NCBI GenBank assembly: GCA_049999725.1
Contig: JBNGIS010018155.1
Span: 1-23,417, forward strand
DNA from: Haplomitrium mnioides
Lineage: Eukaryota; Marchantiophyta; Haplomitriopsida; Calobryales
Direction: 5' to 3'
DNA length: 23,417 bases
The position numbers were made by a program, and so were the translations under genes. The notes under the pieces were generated by a model. That model was given only the letters and a program-made list of their open reading frames with translations, had not been told where the DNA came from and ran no database searches. Shown one piece after another: positions 1 through 8,040 of the stretch. Every line of letters begins with the position of its first letter. Position 1 is the first letter of the stretch.

Positions 1-459
1 TAATAATTCATTGCCTGCTCACCTTGGAATGTTAGATTGATTTTTATGATAGGCAACATCTTTTATGATGTGCGAGCTTGAAGTCTATGCAAGCATAGGT
101 CTTCTTTTTTGTTTTTATCTTTTTCGTAAGTAAACATAAGTTCAATACAACTCTTACTAAATTAGAGATTTATATGTTAGTGTATGTTGCATCATCATCT
201 TTTGTTTGGATTTGTTCTTTGTAAATGTTTTGGGATTTTGTATCTTGAAGATTTTTTTGAAAATTTTAAGAAAACTTTAAAATAACTTTACCATGTTTTT
301 TCAATATTCTCTCTTGTTTGTTTATCTCTCTATAATATAGTATTTAAATTTATTTATTTTTACCAAATACTGAGCATTAATTTTTTTTTCCAAAATAGAA
401 TAGGTATTTGAATAAACCAAATTTCAGGTTGAATAAAAAAATTTGTGATAAAAAATTTT
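1..459. other. AT-rich gene-free flank
   Basis: I see no gene here. The stretch is strongly AT-rich with many homopolymer A/T runs. At about 80-112 there is one isolated near-palindromic unit (AGTCTATGCAAGCATAGGTCT) of the type that forms the large arrays further right, so this flank may belong to the same repeat family. It is probably the interior of the element whose end is at 460-571. Confidence 0.5.
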
Positions 460-571
460 GTAATTATTAAAAAAAAGTAAAATTTGAAGTAGAAATTCGA
501 CAAAAAAAAAATTCAATGTAATTTACAATTAGAACTCAATAGCGGTTCCTAGTTCAAAAGTATCGGTTGTT
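460..571 (-). repeat. Element terminal repeat, left copy
   Basis: Read on the minus strand, about 110 bp match the right edge of the window (23305-23417) with indels. The best block is TAGCGGTTCCTAGTTCAAAA at 540-559, against the reverse complement of about 23316-23335. Beyond it both copies share a T10 run and a TTCAAA block. The match stops where the integrase relic begins at about 572, so I read this as the end of a mobile element inserted into or next to a gypsy retroelement. The family is not recognised. Confidence 0.55.
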
Positions 572-1074
572 ACTATTGAAGTTATGTTACAAGCTTTTCC
601 CTTAGAGTAACAAGCAGAATGGGATTGGCTAGTTCTTCTTCTTAAGTTTTCTTACAACAACTCACTCAACAATTCAACTCAAGCCACATCTTTCTTTTTT
701 ATATATGGCAAACATCTAGTCACACTTCCTAGTCTTGCTCATACCTCACTATTGCTCTCTAGAAATCCAACTATAGATGAGTTTCTCCACCGTTTACACC
801 AAGGCATGATTCGAACCACTAAAAAACTTGAAGTTGTTTGGAATTGTAAAAAACAACAAGTTAATGATCATTAACGTGAAGCTAGCTTGCTGTGGAGGAC
901 CAAGTTTGACTATCCACTACCAATCTTCATGTCTTTTGACCTCATAAGCTCATCGCTCACTTCATTGAATCTTTTACTATTCTAGCTTGTATTAGCGATG
1001 TAGTATATAAGCTGGTCTTACCTCCTCACATAAAGATTCATCCAATATTTCATGTTTCTCTACTCAATGCTTTT
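572..1074 (+). pseudogene. Decayed Ty3/gypsy integrase, C-terminal half
   Basis: Frame 2 from 572 reads TIEVMLQAF, then EWDWLVLL, FSYNNS and FFFIYGKH. This matches the segment of plant Ty3/gypsy integrase after the catalytic core (usual form: NRT.EDML, W...LP..EFAYNNS...S...PF...YG). It then reads DEFLHRLHQGM. A frameshift near 885-892 moves the reading to frame 1, where VEDQV, a stop in place of Trp, LSTTNL and then YKLVLPPHIKIHPIFHVSLL (about 1006-1065) follow. The last block is the conserved integrase C-terminal GPY/F-adjacent motif. Stops at 629-equivalent positions, 872 and 907 show the copy is dead. The protease, RT and integrase core are missing because the relic is cut at about 570 by the terminal repeat. 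Identification is strong; function is lost. Confidence 0.87.
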
Positions 1075-1082
1075 GTAAGTCA

Positions 1083-1334
1083 TTCTATTCTACAATTGAA
1101 CTCTTTGCCTTCACTGAACTTGTTGATGAGTGTAAGGAATGTAACATTGAACAAATCTTGAAGAAATGTATTTATCCACGTGGTTGTTGCAATATTTTTG
1201 AGTATTTGGTTCATTGGAAGGACTATCCTCTTTACAAAGGCACTTTAAAGCTATTGTGCAATTTAGCCAATGCTACTTCACTAGTTTACTCTTTAAGAAA
1301 TCCCCTCACTTTCAACAAAGATGTTGTGTCTTAA
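1083..1334 (+). pseudogene. Chromovirus integrase chromodomain relic
   Basis: Frame 3 is open from about 1077 to the TAA at 1332-1334. It carries ELVDE, then a chromodomain: IEQILKK, EYLVHWKDYP (about 1200-1230), KGTLKLL, NLANATSLVYS. The pattern EYLV.WKGYP...TWEP..NL.NA is the chromodomain found at the C-terminus of chromovirus integrases, where it directs insertion to marked chromatin. Two of the usual aromatic-cage and core positions are altered (Thr-Leu for Thr-Trp; WEPE lost). It follows the integrase relic directly, one frameshift away. The clade within the chromoviruses cannot be fixed by eye. Confidence 0.83.
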
Positions 1335-1895
1335 GACATGAGAGGATTGTAATGGCTACCAACTCTAGTAGGCAATGACTAAAAATAGAGGAAGATGTAG
1401 AGTAAAATATATCTAGAAATTCATAACTAAATTAGAGTGCTATAAAGTGATGATATTAAAAAGAGAATGACATGTGATGAAAGAAAAGAAAGTCAATAAA
1501 TTAAAATGAACTAGAGGTTCAAGAAGGTCAACTTTACTAGAGGATAAGAGCATGTGGCAAGTGGAGAACTAAAATGTCAAAGAAGTTTCTAAGCTTAACA
1601 AGAACCTCTTATAGAAGGAGAGTTAAAGGAAGATAAAAGATTCTAAAAATGTATTCTTTATAGAAGGTAAAGATACGTGGTATATAGAGGTCAAAAATAA
1701 TTGTGGCTTAGTTAAAAATGAGGATAGAAAAAGAAACCAATGAGGTTCCATTGCTTATGCATGTCTTGTTAGACATCTCTTACCTTATGAGTTTGAAGTT
1801 TCTTTTGTGCGCCAACTTTTTGTACTTGTCTTTATGTTTGTAGTGTTGAAACAATCCTCTATATTTTAAAGATGCAATGTTCTTGTTGCAAGTAA
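1335..1895. other. Shared 3' flank of two tail-to-tail retroelement relics
   Basis: No gene is seen. The start (GAGAGGATTGTAATGGCTAC, 1340-1359) resembles the reverse complement of about 1845-1870 (ATAGAGGATTGTTTCAACAC). Each lies just after a chromodomain, so the two relics meet here through their 3' ends. Long terminal repeats may be hidden in the AG-rich stretch 1380-1700, but I could not define LTR ends or a polypurine tract. Confidence 0.45.
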
Positions 1896-2553
1896 AGGAA
1901 CTATCAAAAGAGTAAACAAAATCAAATACATTCACCATATTCTCCAATAGCTTCCAAGTTGCTTTGTAAAGGAGTAGGCCTTTCCAATAAACTAAATATT
2001 CAAAAATCTCATCACGACTACAATGACAAGTGTATTTCTTTAAGAGTTGTTCAACTTGAAACTCTTTATAACTGCAAATAAGTTCAGGTAGTGGAGAGAG
2101 CTCTTATGTAGAAGTGAAGGTAGTTGAACAATGGACAAAGACATAGAGTATAAAAACACAAGAAACAAGATGAATCTTCATGTAAGGAAAAGTCAAGCAA
2201 TATGTCACTTTACCAATGTGAGCAAAAATAGAAAGGGTATAACGAAGTAGATGCTAAGCTTACGAGAGAAACATTGAAGAATATTGGTGGTCAAAAGCCA
2301 AAGTTGATCATTCATAGCAAATTTCACCTCTAAAAAATTAGCATATATATTTTTTGGCTCTTGCAAGAAACTTCAAAGTTATCCTTGCTTTTGTTATGCA
2401 TTGGTATAACTAGTGGAGAAAATCATCAACAACTAAACTCTTTGATGGTGGGCGTGAAGTATGAGTAAGACTAGAGAGTGTGGTTGGATGCTCACTATAC
2501 ATCAAAAAGGTTTATTTAGCATGTGTTAAAGTATAGAAGAAGTTGTTGTAAGA
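1896..2553 (-). pseudogene. Second decayed chromovirus integrase with chromodomain
   Basis: The minus strand from 2553 downward reads TTACAACAACTTCTTC (the YNN region of the integrase), then YSEHPTTLSSLTHTSRPPSK, VVDDFLH (about 2414-2431), KIHLVS, and a chromodomain: VEQLLKK, EYLVYWKG (about 1978-2002), KATWKLLENMVN, FVYS. The order and spacing match the plus-strand relic at 572-1334, for example DEFLHRLHQG against DDFLH-stop-LYQC. Several stops and a frameshift are present. This copy keeps the ATW of the chromodomain that the first copy lost, so the two decayed independently. It is the 3' end of a chromovirus in the opposite orientation. Confidence 0.8.
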
Positions 2554-2812
2554 GACTCAACTCACTAGCATCTAGACTAAACTCAACTCACTAGCATGTT
2601 TTTAGTACACAATATTTGGTTTGTTAAAAACCAAATTGTTCAAATCAACTACTCACCCCCTAAAATCCAATGGATAAACTAAACTAGCCAACCACATTAT
2701 TGAGGATATTTTATGAGTTTTTACCTTGGAAAAACTAGAGAAATGGAATTGGTTGTAACCTCTTGTCAAGTTTTCTTACAACAACTTCTTCTATACTTTA
2801 ACACATGCTAAA
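2515..2812. repeat. Perfect 39-bp inverted repeat, 220-bp spacer
   Basis: 2515-2553 and 2774-2812 are exact reverse complements (TTTAGCATGTGTTAAAGTAT... against ...ATACTTTAACACATGCTAAA). Both arms are integrase coding DNA. Outside the arms the similarity drops at once to gapped matches. The spacer holds two copies of the phrase ACTCAACTCACTAGCAT (2556-2572 and 2582-2598). Confidence 0.92.
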
Positions 2813-2815
2813 GTT
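2740..2815 (+). pseudogene. Third gypsy integrase fragment
   Basis: The plus strand reads KWNWL, a stop, PLVKFSYNN and FFYTLTHAK. This is the same integrase segment as EWDWLVLLLKFSYNNS at 617-665, but only about 25 codons remain. The last 39 bp (2774-2812) are the exact reverse complement of 2515-2553, so this fragment and the minus-strand relic meet head to head across a 220-bp spacer. Confidence 0.72.
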
Positions 2816-3020
2816 AAGCAAACTTCTTAAACATAATGTTTTTTATTCGAGAACCCATTCATTCAAACATGGATGAAAATGTTAGTATAGACTTCAATGC
2901 AAACATCTTACAAAACATCTATTGTTTATAAATAAAACTCACTCATTCAAACAAAGACATCCATACGTGCATAGACTAAAACAAATTTCTGTAAAAAAAT
3001 GCTTTATTAAGATTAAAAAT
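2816..3020. other. AT-rich spacer
   Basis: About 200 bp with phrase-array fragments (for example CTTCAATGCAAACATCTTAC near 2891) and no coding signal. The short plus-strand reading frame around 2922-3131 is antisense to the methyltransferase relic and is not a gene. Confidence 0.4.
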
Positions 3021-4240
3021 GTCGATCATTCAACTGCTTCTTCGTCAATCTTGTTCTCTTCAGAACAAATACTATCTCTTACAATTAAAGACTTAGAAGC
3101 TTTAGTATCTACAATTGTTGATGAGTTATAACAAGACTTTCTAGTCCAAGAAACAACTATTAAGTCTTTTGATCCATCTACTATACTAGGAGAAACATGC
3201 TCCTTGTAGCAAGCATGTACAATTTGAGACTTGGTGACATATGATGGCAAAGAAGCCATCATCACAACACGCTCTGAAATATAGATTGACTATCATCAAT
3301 CATATTCAATAGCAATACAAATTTTCATCAATCTCACAACACACACTAAGCCTATTCTGGTCGCAGAGCAAAGATGTAATATCCAATCTTGCTTAAAAGA
3401 CAAATGATCAATAAAAAAATTATAAAAAGCATGTAGCTTTTGGTAAACCTTTATAAGAGCATCATCTTTTGGATGTTTAAGTTTTGCTAGAACTATTGAA
3501 CAACTCAAAACACTCCACATAAGTTTGATGAGGTCAACTAGTTGCATTTTCTATTTGAACATTAAACATCTTCATATTTTGCTTCCCTTTCTTTGTCCAA
3601 TAGCTTACAATCTAATACTTGTGGGCATGCGCAATTTTGGGACCACTAGAATTATGAGTGTTTGCTTTGTCTCTATTGCAATACCATAAAATATATAAGA
3701 AATAACAATAAAGTAAAGCAATTACAAACAAATAAATATAACAAAAAATTATAAAAAAGAAAATTCTACTAAAAGCACTCACCAAATGATAAATGACAAA
3801 AAAACAAATTTTCAAGAAGGCATTCTTGATGATGCCAAACTAATAGGAAGAATAAATAATATCAAAGGACCAAAAATTTGAGGTAGTTACAGCTCCAAAG
3901 GATAACACCATATCAAAAATATCAAACTTTGAGAAAAGCTCTGAGTTGTCATGATTACATTTCTTAAGGTTGTATTTATAAGGAATGTCAACAATAGCTA
4001 AAGTAAAATTTTGAGGTTTCACAAACCCCTTAAGTTGTTGTGCATTTGACTCTTTATGGACTTGATAAAATGCCACATTAAGTCCATCAATATAGGTATA
4101 AAGATCTATTTCATCTACATCTAGATCACCCTCCAAACTAGAGCTAGTAACTTTAGTCTAATGCGTAGCTTTGTACCATGTTGCTTTCTAGAAGTGGAGC
4201 AGAAAAGTTGGAGGGTAGGAGAACAAGGTTGCAGCTTGGT
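3020..4240 (-). pseudogene. Decayed beta-group DNA amino-methyltransferase
   Basis: Reading down the minus strand: EGDLDVDEIDLYTYIDG; FTLAIVDIPYKYN with DIPY at 3978-3989, a degenerate DPPY (motif IV, catalytic in N6-adenine and N4-cytosine methyltransferases); WSFDIIYS (motif VI-like, about 3855); LWYCNRDKANTHNSSGP (about 3625-3675, target-recognition region); KHPKDDALIKVYQKL (HPKDD at 3461-3475, motif X, usually HP.QKP); DWILHLCSATRIG (about 3345-3390, motif I, usually D.F.GSGT); CIAIEYD (motif II). The order IV-VI-X-I-II is that of the beta group, which includes bacterial M.PvuII/M.RsrI-type enzymes and plant and rotifer N4-cytosine methyltransferases. Stops near 3838, 3613 and 3296 and altered catalytic and SAM-site residues mean it is inactive. 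A further segment, PSYVTKSQIVHACYKE (3265-3026), follows motif II. The N6 or N4 target cannot be decided from this. Confidence 0.7.
3671..3782 (-). other. Possible intron in methyltransferase relic
   Basis: On the minus strand a GTGAGT (3782-3777) opens an AT-rich, T-rich 110-bp stretch that ends in GCAATAG (3679-3673), as a plant intron might. Against this, reading straight through keeps the plausible target-recognition block LWYCNRDKANTHN across the proposed acceptor, and neither acceptor restores that frame exactly. Confidence 0.25.
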
Positions 4241-4425
4241 CTTGGTACTTGGTGGCCGCTTCCATAGCCCTAGTCTTCTTCCTACCATTGAGAATTGATG
4301 TCAACGTTTTGGCTAGTTGACATTCAAACGTTTTGTCGTTGTGGCCAAAAAACAAAGTTGGAATCAATAACAAAAAAGATACTTTGAATAGATTGAAAGC
4401 AAAAACTTTTAAGGAGTGCTCAATC
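4241..4425 (-). pseudogene. N-terminal extension of methyltransferase reading frame
   Basis: The minus strand reads FGHNDKTFECQLAKTL, NGRKKTRAMEAATKYQDQAA and then TLFSYPPTFLLHF. One stop separates this from the SLEGDLDVDE start of the methyltransferase block. The codon-like composition and the missing stops over about 85 codons suggest it is part of the same gene. I do not recognise a domain. Upstream it runs into the phrase repeats at 4430-4720. Confidence 0.4.
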
Positions 4426-4429
4426 ACTT

Positions 4430-4725
4430 GGGTCCAACGATCCACGTATGCAAGAACTCTCAAGAGTCTAAATATACATTGATTCTTGAGTGTTAATGTG
4501 CGTAAAGACTCTCGATTCTCCAAGCCCGCAAAGACTTATGAGAGTCCAGAGGAATATAGACTCCCAGTAGTCCAAGCGCGCAAAGACTACTGGGAGTCTA
4601 TAGATGTATGAAAGACCAATAGTTCAAGCTTGCACTGAATTTTGGGAGTTTGGGTAGAGGAGTTTATGCACGTATAGACTCTAGTGAGTTCATGCATCCA
4701 AAAATTGTCTTCGCAAAAGTTGACT
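4430..4725. repeat. Short array of palindromic phrase repeats
   Basis: About six degenerate copies of a phrase like (t)GCGCAAAGACT..GAGAGTCC or GCACGTATAGACTC. They belong to the same family as the long arrays at 9.3-10.9 and 13.6-15.3 kb, with units built on a TATGCATGCATAGACT-like core. They interrupt the minus-strand coding trace. The array includes the 18-bp inverted repeat listed separately. Confidence 0.6.
4555..4602. repeat. Perfect 18-bp inverted repeat with 12-nt loop
   Basis: TATAGACTCCCAGTAGTC (4555-4572) and GACTACTGGGAGTCTATA (4585-4602) are exact complements flanking CAAGCGCGCAAA. It can form a strong hairpin or cruciform. No T-run follows it, so it is not a terminator. It lies within the phrase-repeat array. 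Confidence 0.93.
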
Positions 4726-4917
4726 TTGGTTTAATCTCCAATGTCTTCAAAACTAATTCCCTTTTCAACTTCTATGATGAAATAAACTTGCTTACAACAA
4801 AACATTGGTGCTAATACTCAACCTTCTAGATTGACTGAAGCCATCTCCAATCAATACCTCTGGTTGTAATTGTCATCTGTATAAAAAATGTGAGCTTATG
4901 TTGGTATCAGCTCAACT

Positions 4918-5240
4918 TACACATAATACTTGCAAAGCAAGAGCATTGGATTCTTTGCTTTGTACTTGGTAGTTAAAGGTTGTCTTGCAATGACATTGTG
5001 ATTTCCTTTGGTAATATTATGGTTGCACTTGTCAAGGTTCTTAATGTCAAATTCTAGCTTACCTTTGAGACATAGTTTAGGTCTACCATCACATCCAAAA
5101 AAAAATGCGGATACTTGTTCACAAGCATGTGTTGTGCAAGAAACTTTACAAAATCTTCATTTAAATGTTTTATCTGAAAAGACCACTAGTTGTCCATCCC
5201 ATGCTTTGGTAAGCTTAAATTCTCCAAAAAAATTGTAATT
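4918..5240 (-). pseudogene. Cys-rich ORF fragment, possible zinc-binding region
   Basis: From 5156 down to the TAA at 4918-4920 the minus strand is open for 79 codons. It reads RFCKVSCTTHACEQVSAFFF, GCDGRPKLCLKGKLEFD, NLDKCNHNITKGNHNV, TTKYKAKNPMLLLCKYYV. A stop at 5157-5159 separates it from GEFKLTKAWDGQLVVFSDK just upstream in the same frame. Seven or eight cysteines with two close CxxxC/CxxxxC pairs and nearby histidines suggest a metal-binding fold, but I do not recognise the family. It lies between the WLVSC segment and the methyltransferase block on the same strand and may be the middle of the same gene. Confidence 0.4.
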
Positions 5241-5289
5241 GTATCATCTCAAACCTTACACTTGATGGATTGCACACTCTTGAATCTTG

Positions 5290-5720
5290 TTCTTGTCCTC
5301 ATTGAAAAATGTTTGAGGATCAACCTACTCTCTTTTCTAGAACATTCTCATTCCTTTGTGTCGAGCCCACTTTGTTCTTAACATTGGTTTTTGTGACTTG
5401 GGCTATAGCTCTAACCCCTCTTTTCAGCCAATGGAAGTTGAAGAAGAAGATATTGATTGAGGGGAACTTGAAGGAGCACAATATGGGCTCTGTGTCCTTC
5501 TCACACCATTGAAACCTCTACAAGTAGCCAAATGTTGAATTTCTTCTCTTCTCTATGAAACACACAAAGATGGCTTCTAGGTCCTTCAACGTTCTACAAG
5601 AAACTAACCAATCTTTGGCTAATCCAACATGCTCTACAAACTTGAAAACATCGACATACTAACATGGTTTTGGTTGAGCTGGTTTGGCCATTTCTACCTC
5701 TACTGCCAATGTAAAACACA
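5290..5720 (-). pseudogene. N-terminal part of ORF1 with WLVSC motif, copy A
   Basis: The minus strand from about 5695 reads MAKPAQPKP, VDVFKFVEHVGLAKDWLVSC, RTLKDLEA, IEKRRNSTFGYL, a stop, RFQWCEKDTEP, and later GVRAIAQVTKTNVKN. A clear relative on the same strand lies at 11060-11269 (FDVVKVIEPKISTNEWLVSC, then GTSK). The two share D-V-x-K-x-x-E and WLVSC.T.K. In both places a plus-strand transposase copy begins about 0.5-0.8 kb away in the divergent direction, so this ORF (ORF1) seems to be a regular partner of the transposase. I do not recognise its domain. Confidence 0.5.
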
Positions 5721-6165
5721 AAGTCAAAATAAATTCAAATACTAAGAAAATACAAAAATTCTCATGAAAAGCAAAATCAAATTCACAAGTATGCTTGTGA
5801 CATTAGAAAGAAACTTTCTAAATGAGTTTCTTTTATACCATGCAATTTTAGAGTGGTTTTCTTTCCAAAACATCATTCAAATAGCTTTGGCTACGTTAGT
5901 TTGCAAGGTGGAAAAAAAACTAGTATATAAAGCAATAATGATATGCATCTTTCCAAATTTTTCCTTTAAAAACATGTCATTATTTTGTCATTTTGTCAAT
6001 TTTTTTCACAAAAAATTCTTTTTTGATTCTAGTGTATACTGTAATTTTATCATTAAATCCATTGAGTTTTCTATATTTTTGTATATTTCAAATAACATGA
6101 GCATCAAGAGGAAAAAAGTGATTGAAATTTCAAGATTTGTACTCTTAAGAAAATTTTACTACTAT
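5721..6165. promoter_or_regulatory. Divergent spacer between ORF1 and transposase, copy A
   Basis: An AT-rich stretch between the minus-strand WLVSC ORF and the plus-strand transposase. It resembles 11280-11740 in copy B: both carry a GAAAGAAA..TTTC block, GATTCTAGTGTATAC or GATACTAGTGTATAC (about 6026 and 11595), TTTTCTATA and a ..ATCAAGAGGAAAAAA/AACAAGAGAAAAAAA end. Conservation of a noncoding spacer between two divergent genes suggests a shared promoter. The 137-residue ORF here (5764-6177) is F/K/I-rich and looks like chance. Confidence 0.4.
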
Positions 6166-6299
6166 ATGGTAAAATGACTAGTTTTTAACTAGTTATTTTG
6201 AGGACAAAAGCATCGATAAACCAAGAGCATCAAGTGTGATGGATAGTATTGTAGGTAAAAACATGCTAATTGTTCAAAAAAATATGTCAACACATGACG

Positions 6300-6480
6300 A
6301 TTGAAGTAGTGAACCCTATATGCAAATAAGATCAAGAAGAAAACGCAATGGCTATATAAGATCTAATAGTAAACCATATGCGTACATAGGATCTAACATA
6401 GAGGTATAGCAATCAAATTTTACTCCTAGGGATTTTCAAAATAGTAGATCCTATGCATTCATGGGATTTGATACTCCAAC
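6300..6480. repeat. Palindromic phrase repeats near transposase start, copy A
   Basis: Three or four units of the form (a)ACCCTATATGCAAATAAGAT, CCATATGCGTACATAGGATC, ATCCTATGCATTCATGGGAT. The same position in copy B (11878-11990) holds ACCCTATGTGCACATAGGGG and TTTGTGTGCATGGGC. They belong to the phrase-repeat family that flanks the transposons. Confidence 0.5.
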
Positions 6481-6529
6481 TAAACTTTATCTCTCAAGAA
6501 CTAAAGCTCCTTGACTAGAATTCAAGCAA

Positions 6530-7690
6530 AAGAAAAACACATTGAAGACCACTTTATGGCATTCACATCACAATTTCAGAATGTTGCGGAGGTGTATTTT
6601 GTCAACAAATGATGAAGAAAAAAAAGTTCAAGATCAAATTATGTTTGTTCAAATGACTCAAAGAAAAAATTTCATGACTACTTCAATCTTGATTGGGATA
6701 TGTTGTCACATTTGGCAACATTTAATCAAACAATAACTTTTACTCAAGTTGGACTTTAGACCAACTAGAAAAATAAATTAACTAGTGGAGTTGTGACATG
6801 AAGTTCATACAATGATTTTAATCACAAAATATTTCTATCGATTTATTGCTGAAGGCTTCAATGATTCTCAAAATAACATTTCCTTATTCTCAAGATTTTG
6901 GTGATGATTCTCTTTTAGCTTAGTCGAGTTCTTCTATAACTCAAACTATTTTACCTATATTTTAGAGGTATATTTCAAAACCAAAATATACTTTTGATGC
7001 TGCAAAAGATCTTGATGATAATGCTTTGTCTTCAGTGGTTGAATTTGCATACAGATCAAATCAATTAGCCAAACATAAGAGCCATTTATTTGGGTCAAAA
7101 CCCAAATAGACAAATCTTTTATATGACAATTCTTTACCAAAATTCCATCATGACAAAGAGCTTTATAAAGAAGAAACTTGATCCGGTATGCATTTTGAAA
7201 TTCAAGAAAATTTCATAATGTTGAGATAAATTTTTTTCATTGTGAAAGACAAATTTCATTAGAGCTATCAAACAAACGTATTTCTAACAAAGCATGAAGA
7301 ATCAAGATATCATGTTACAATAGAGAATACCAAGAAAAGATTCAAACCTTGGAAATTGATTTACTATTTCTCATAGTATCATTGTATATAGAAGTGCATT
7401 TAAATTAGTATTATCCATGGGAAACAATAGAATTCAAAGAATACAAGAGCTCATGAATGCAAATCTTAAAAGACATTTTTTAGAAAGAGAGATTTATCTA
7501 CTAAAGAGGTGTTTGTATGTGAGTGGATGGATAATATTTTTTAAAGACACTATGAGAGAATGCCAACTTAAGAAATATATAATATGCTTGATAATTTTAC
7601 CAAATGGAAAGTTTATCACTCTTAAACAACTTATTTGAAAGAGAAGTACCTTAATTGCATTTTAGTTTTCCTGAGTTTACAAAGCATTGA
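6530..7690 (+). pseudogene. DDE-like (DUF7869-type) transposase N-terminal half, copy A
   Basis: In broken frames the plus strand reads FHDYFNLDWDMLSHLATFNQ (about 6670-6730); LDDNALSSVVEFAYRSNQLAK (about 7010-7070); TKHEESRYHVTIENTKKRFK (about 7290-7345); NNRIQRIQELMNANLKRHF (7423-7480); EVFVCEWMDNIF; IYNMLDNFTKWKVYHS and YLKEKYLNCI (to about 7660). Each block has a match in copy B (12180-13110), where it is often better preserved. The layout (a CR.AF..L-like segment, a helix-rich NRIQRIQ region, then TKWKVY..Y) is that of the region before the DDE core in DUF7869-type proteins, which I recognise from memory. Many stops and frameshifts are present. After about 7690 the catalytic core is missing and the sequence jumps to the C-terminal part. 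Confidence 0.6.
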
Positions 7691-8040
7691 GAATTGGGTT
7701 TTTACTTTCTTGCTTCAAGAGATTAATGATATAACCTTAAATCAACAATTCAAGTGAGAGCTTCTACAAGTTCTTTACATATTCTAACATTTAGTAGTGG
7801 AATGAGTTTTTTCTTACCCAATACAAGGTTGCGTGTACATCATTGAAAGAAAGTGAAGAAGACTTGATACACAATTCACGTTTCTAATTTCACAATCTAC
7901 AAACTCTTGTAATGATTCTCAAAATATTGGTGCACCTTCTCAATTTGATGTTTAACAACAAGAAAAATATGCTCCTCTTAAACGTATATTTTGTTCATAT
8001 TGAAAGATACATGATGGAGCATCAAGACCGAGAGAAGAAA
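7690..8040 (+). pseudogene. Transposase C-terminal segment after lost core, copy A
   Basis: The plus strand reads ENWVFTFLLQEINDITLNQQ (about 7690-7755), which matches the minus-strand copy C just after its THDQI motif (VNDITFN..., about 16430-16450). Next come KESEEDLIHNSRF (about 7848-7890) and SQNIGAPSQFDV (about 7918-7952). The last block corresponds to 15,985-16,035 in copy C. Copy A therefore runs from the pre-core region directly into the post-core region: the catalytic core of about 1 kb has been deleted at 7680-7695. Confidence 0.6.

Noticed and set aside
2922-3131. 69-codon plus-strand frame
   Set aside because: It overlaps the minus-strand segment that follows motif II of the methyltransferase relic and has no motif of its own.
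4902-4910. TGGTATCAG resembling a tRNA-iMet primer-binding site
   Set aside because: Only nine bases match, the next bases do not, there is no LTR end before it and no gag after it; it lies in the minus-strand ORF1 region.
5764-6177. 137-codon plus-strand frame
   Set aside because: F/K/I-rich translation of AT-rich spacer; the corresponding spacer in copy B has no such frame.
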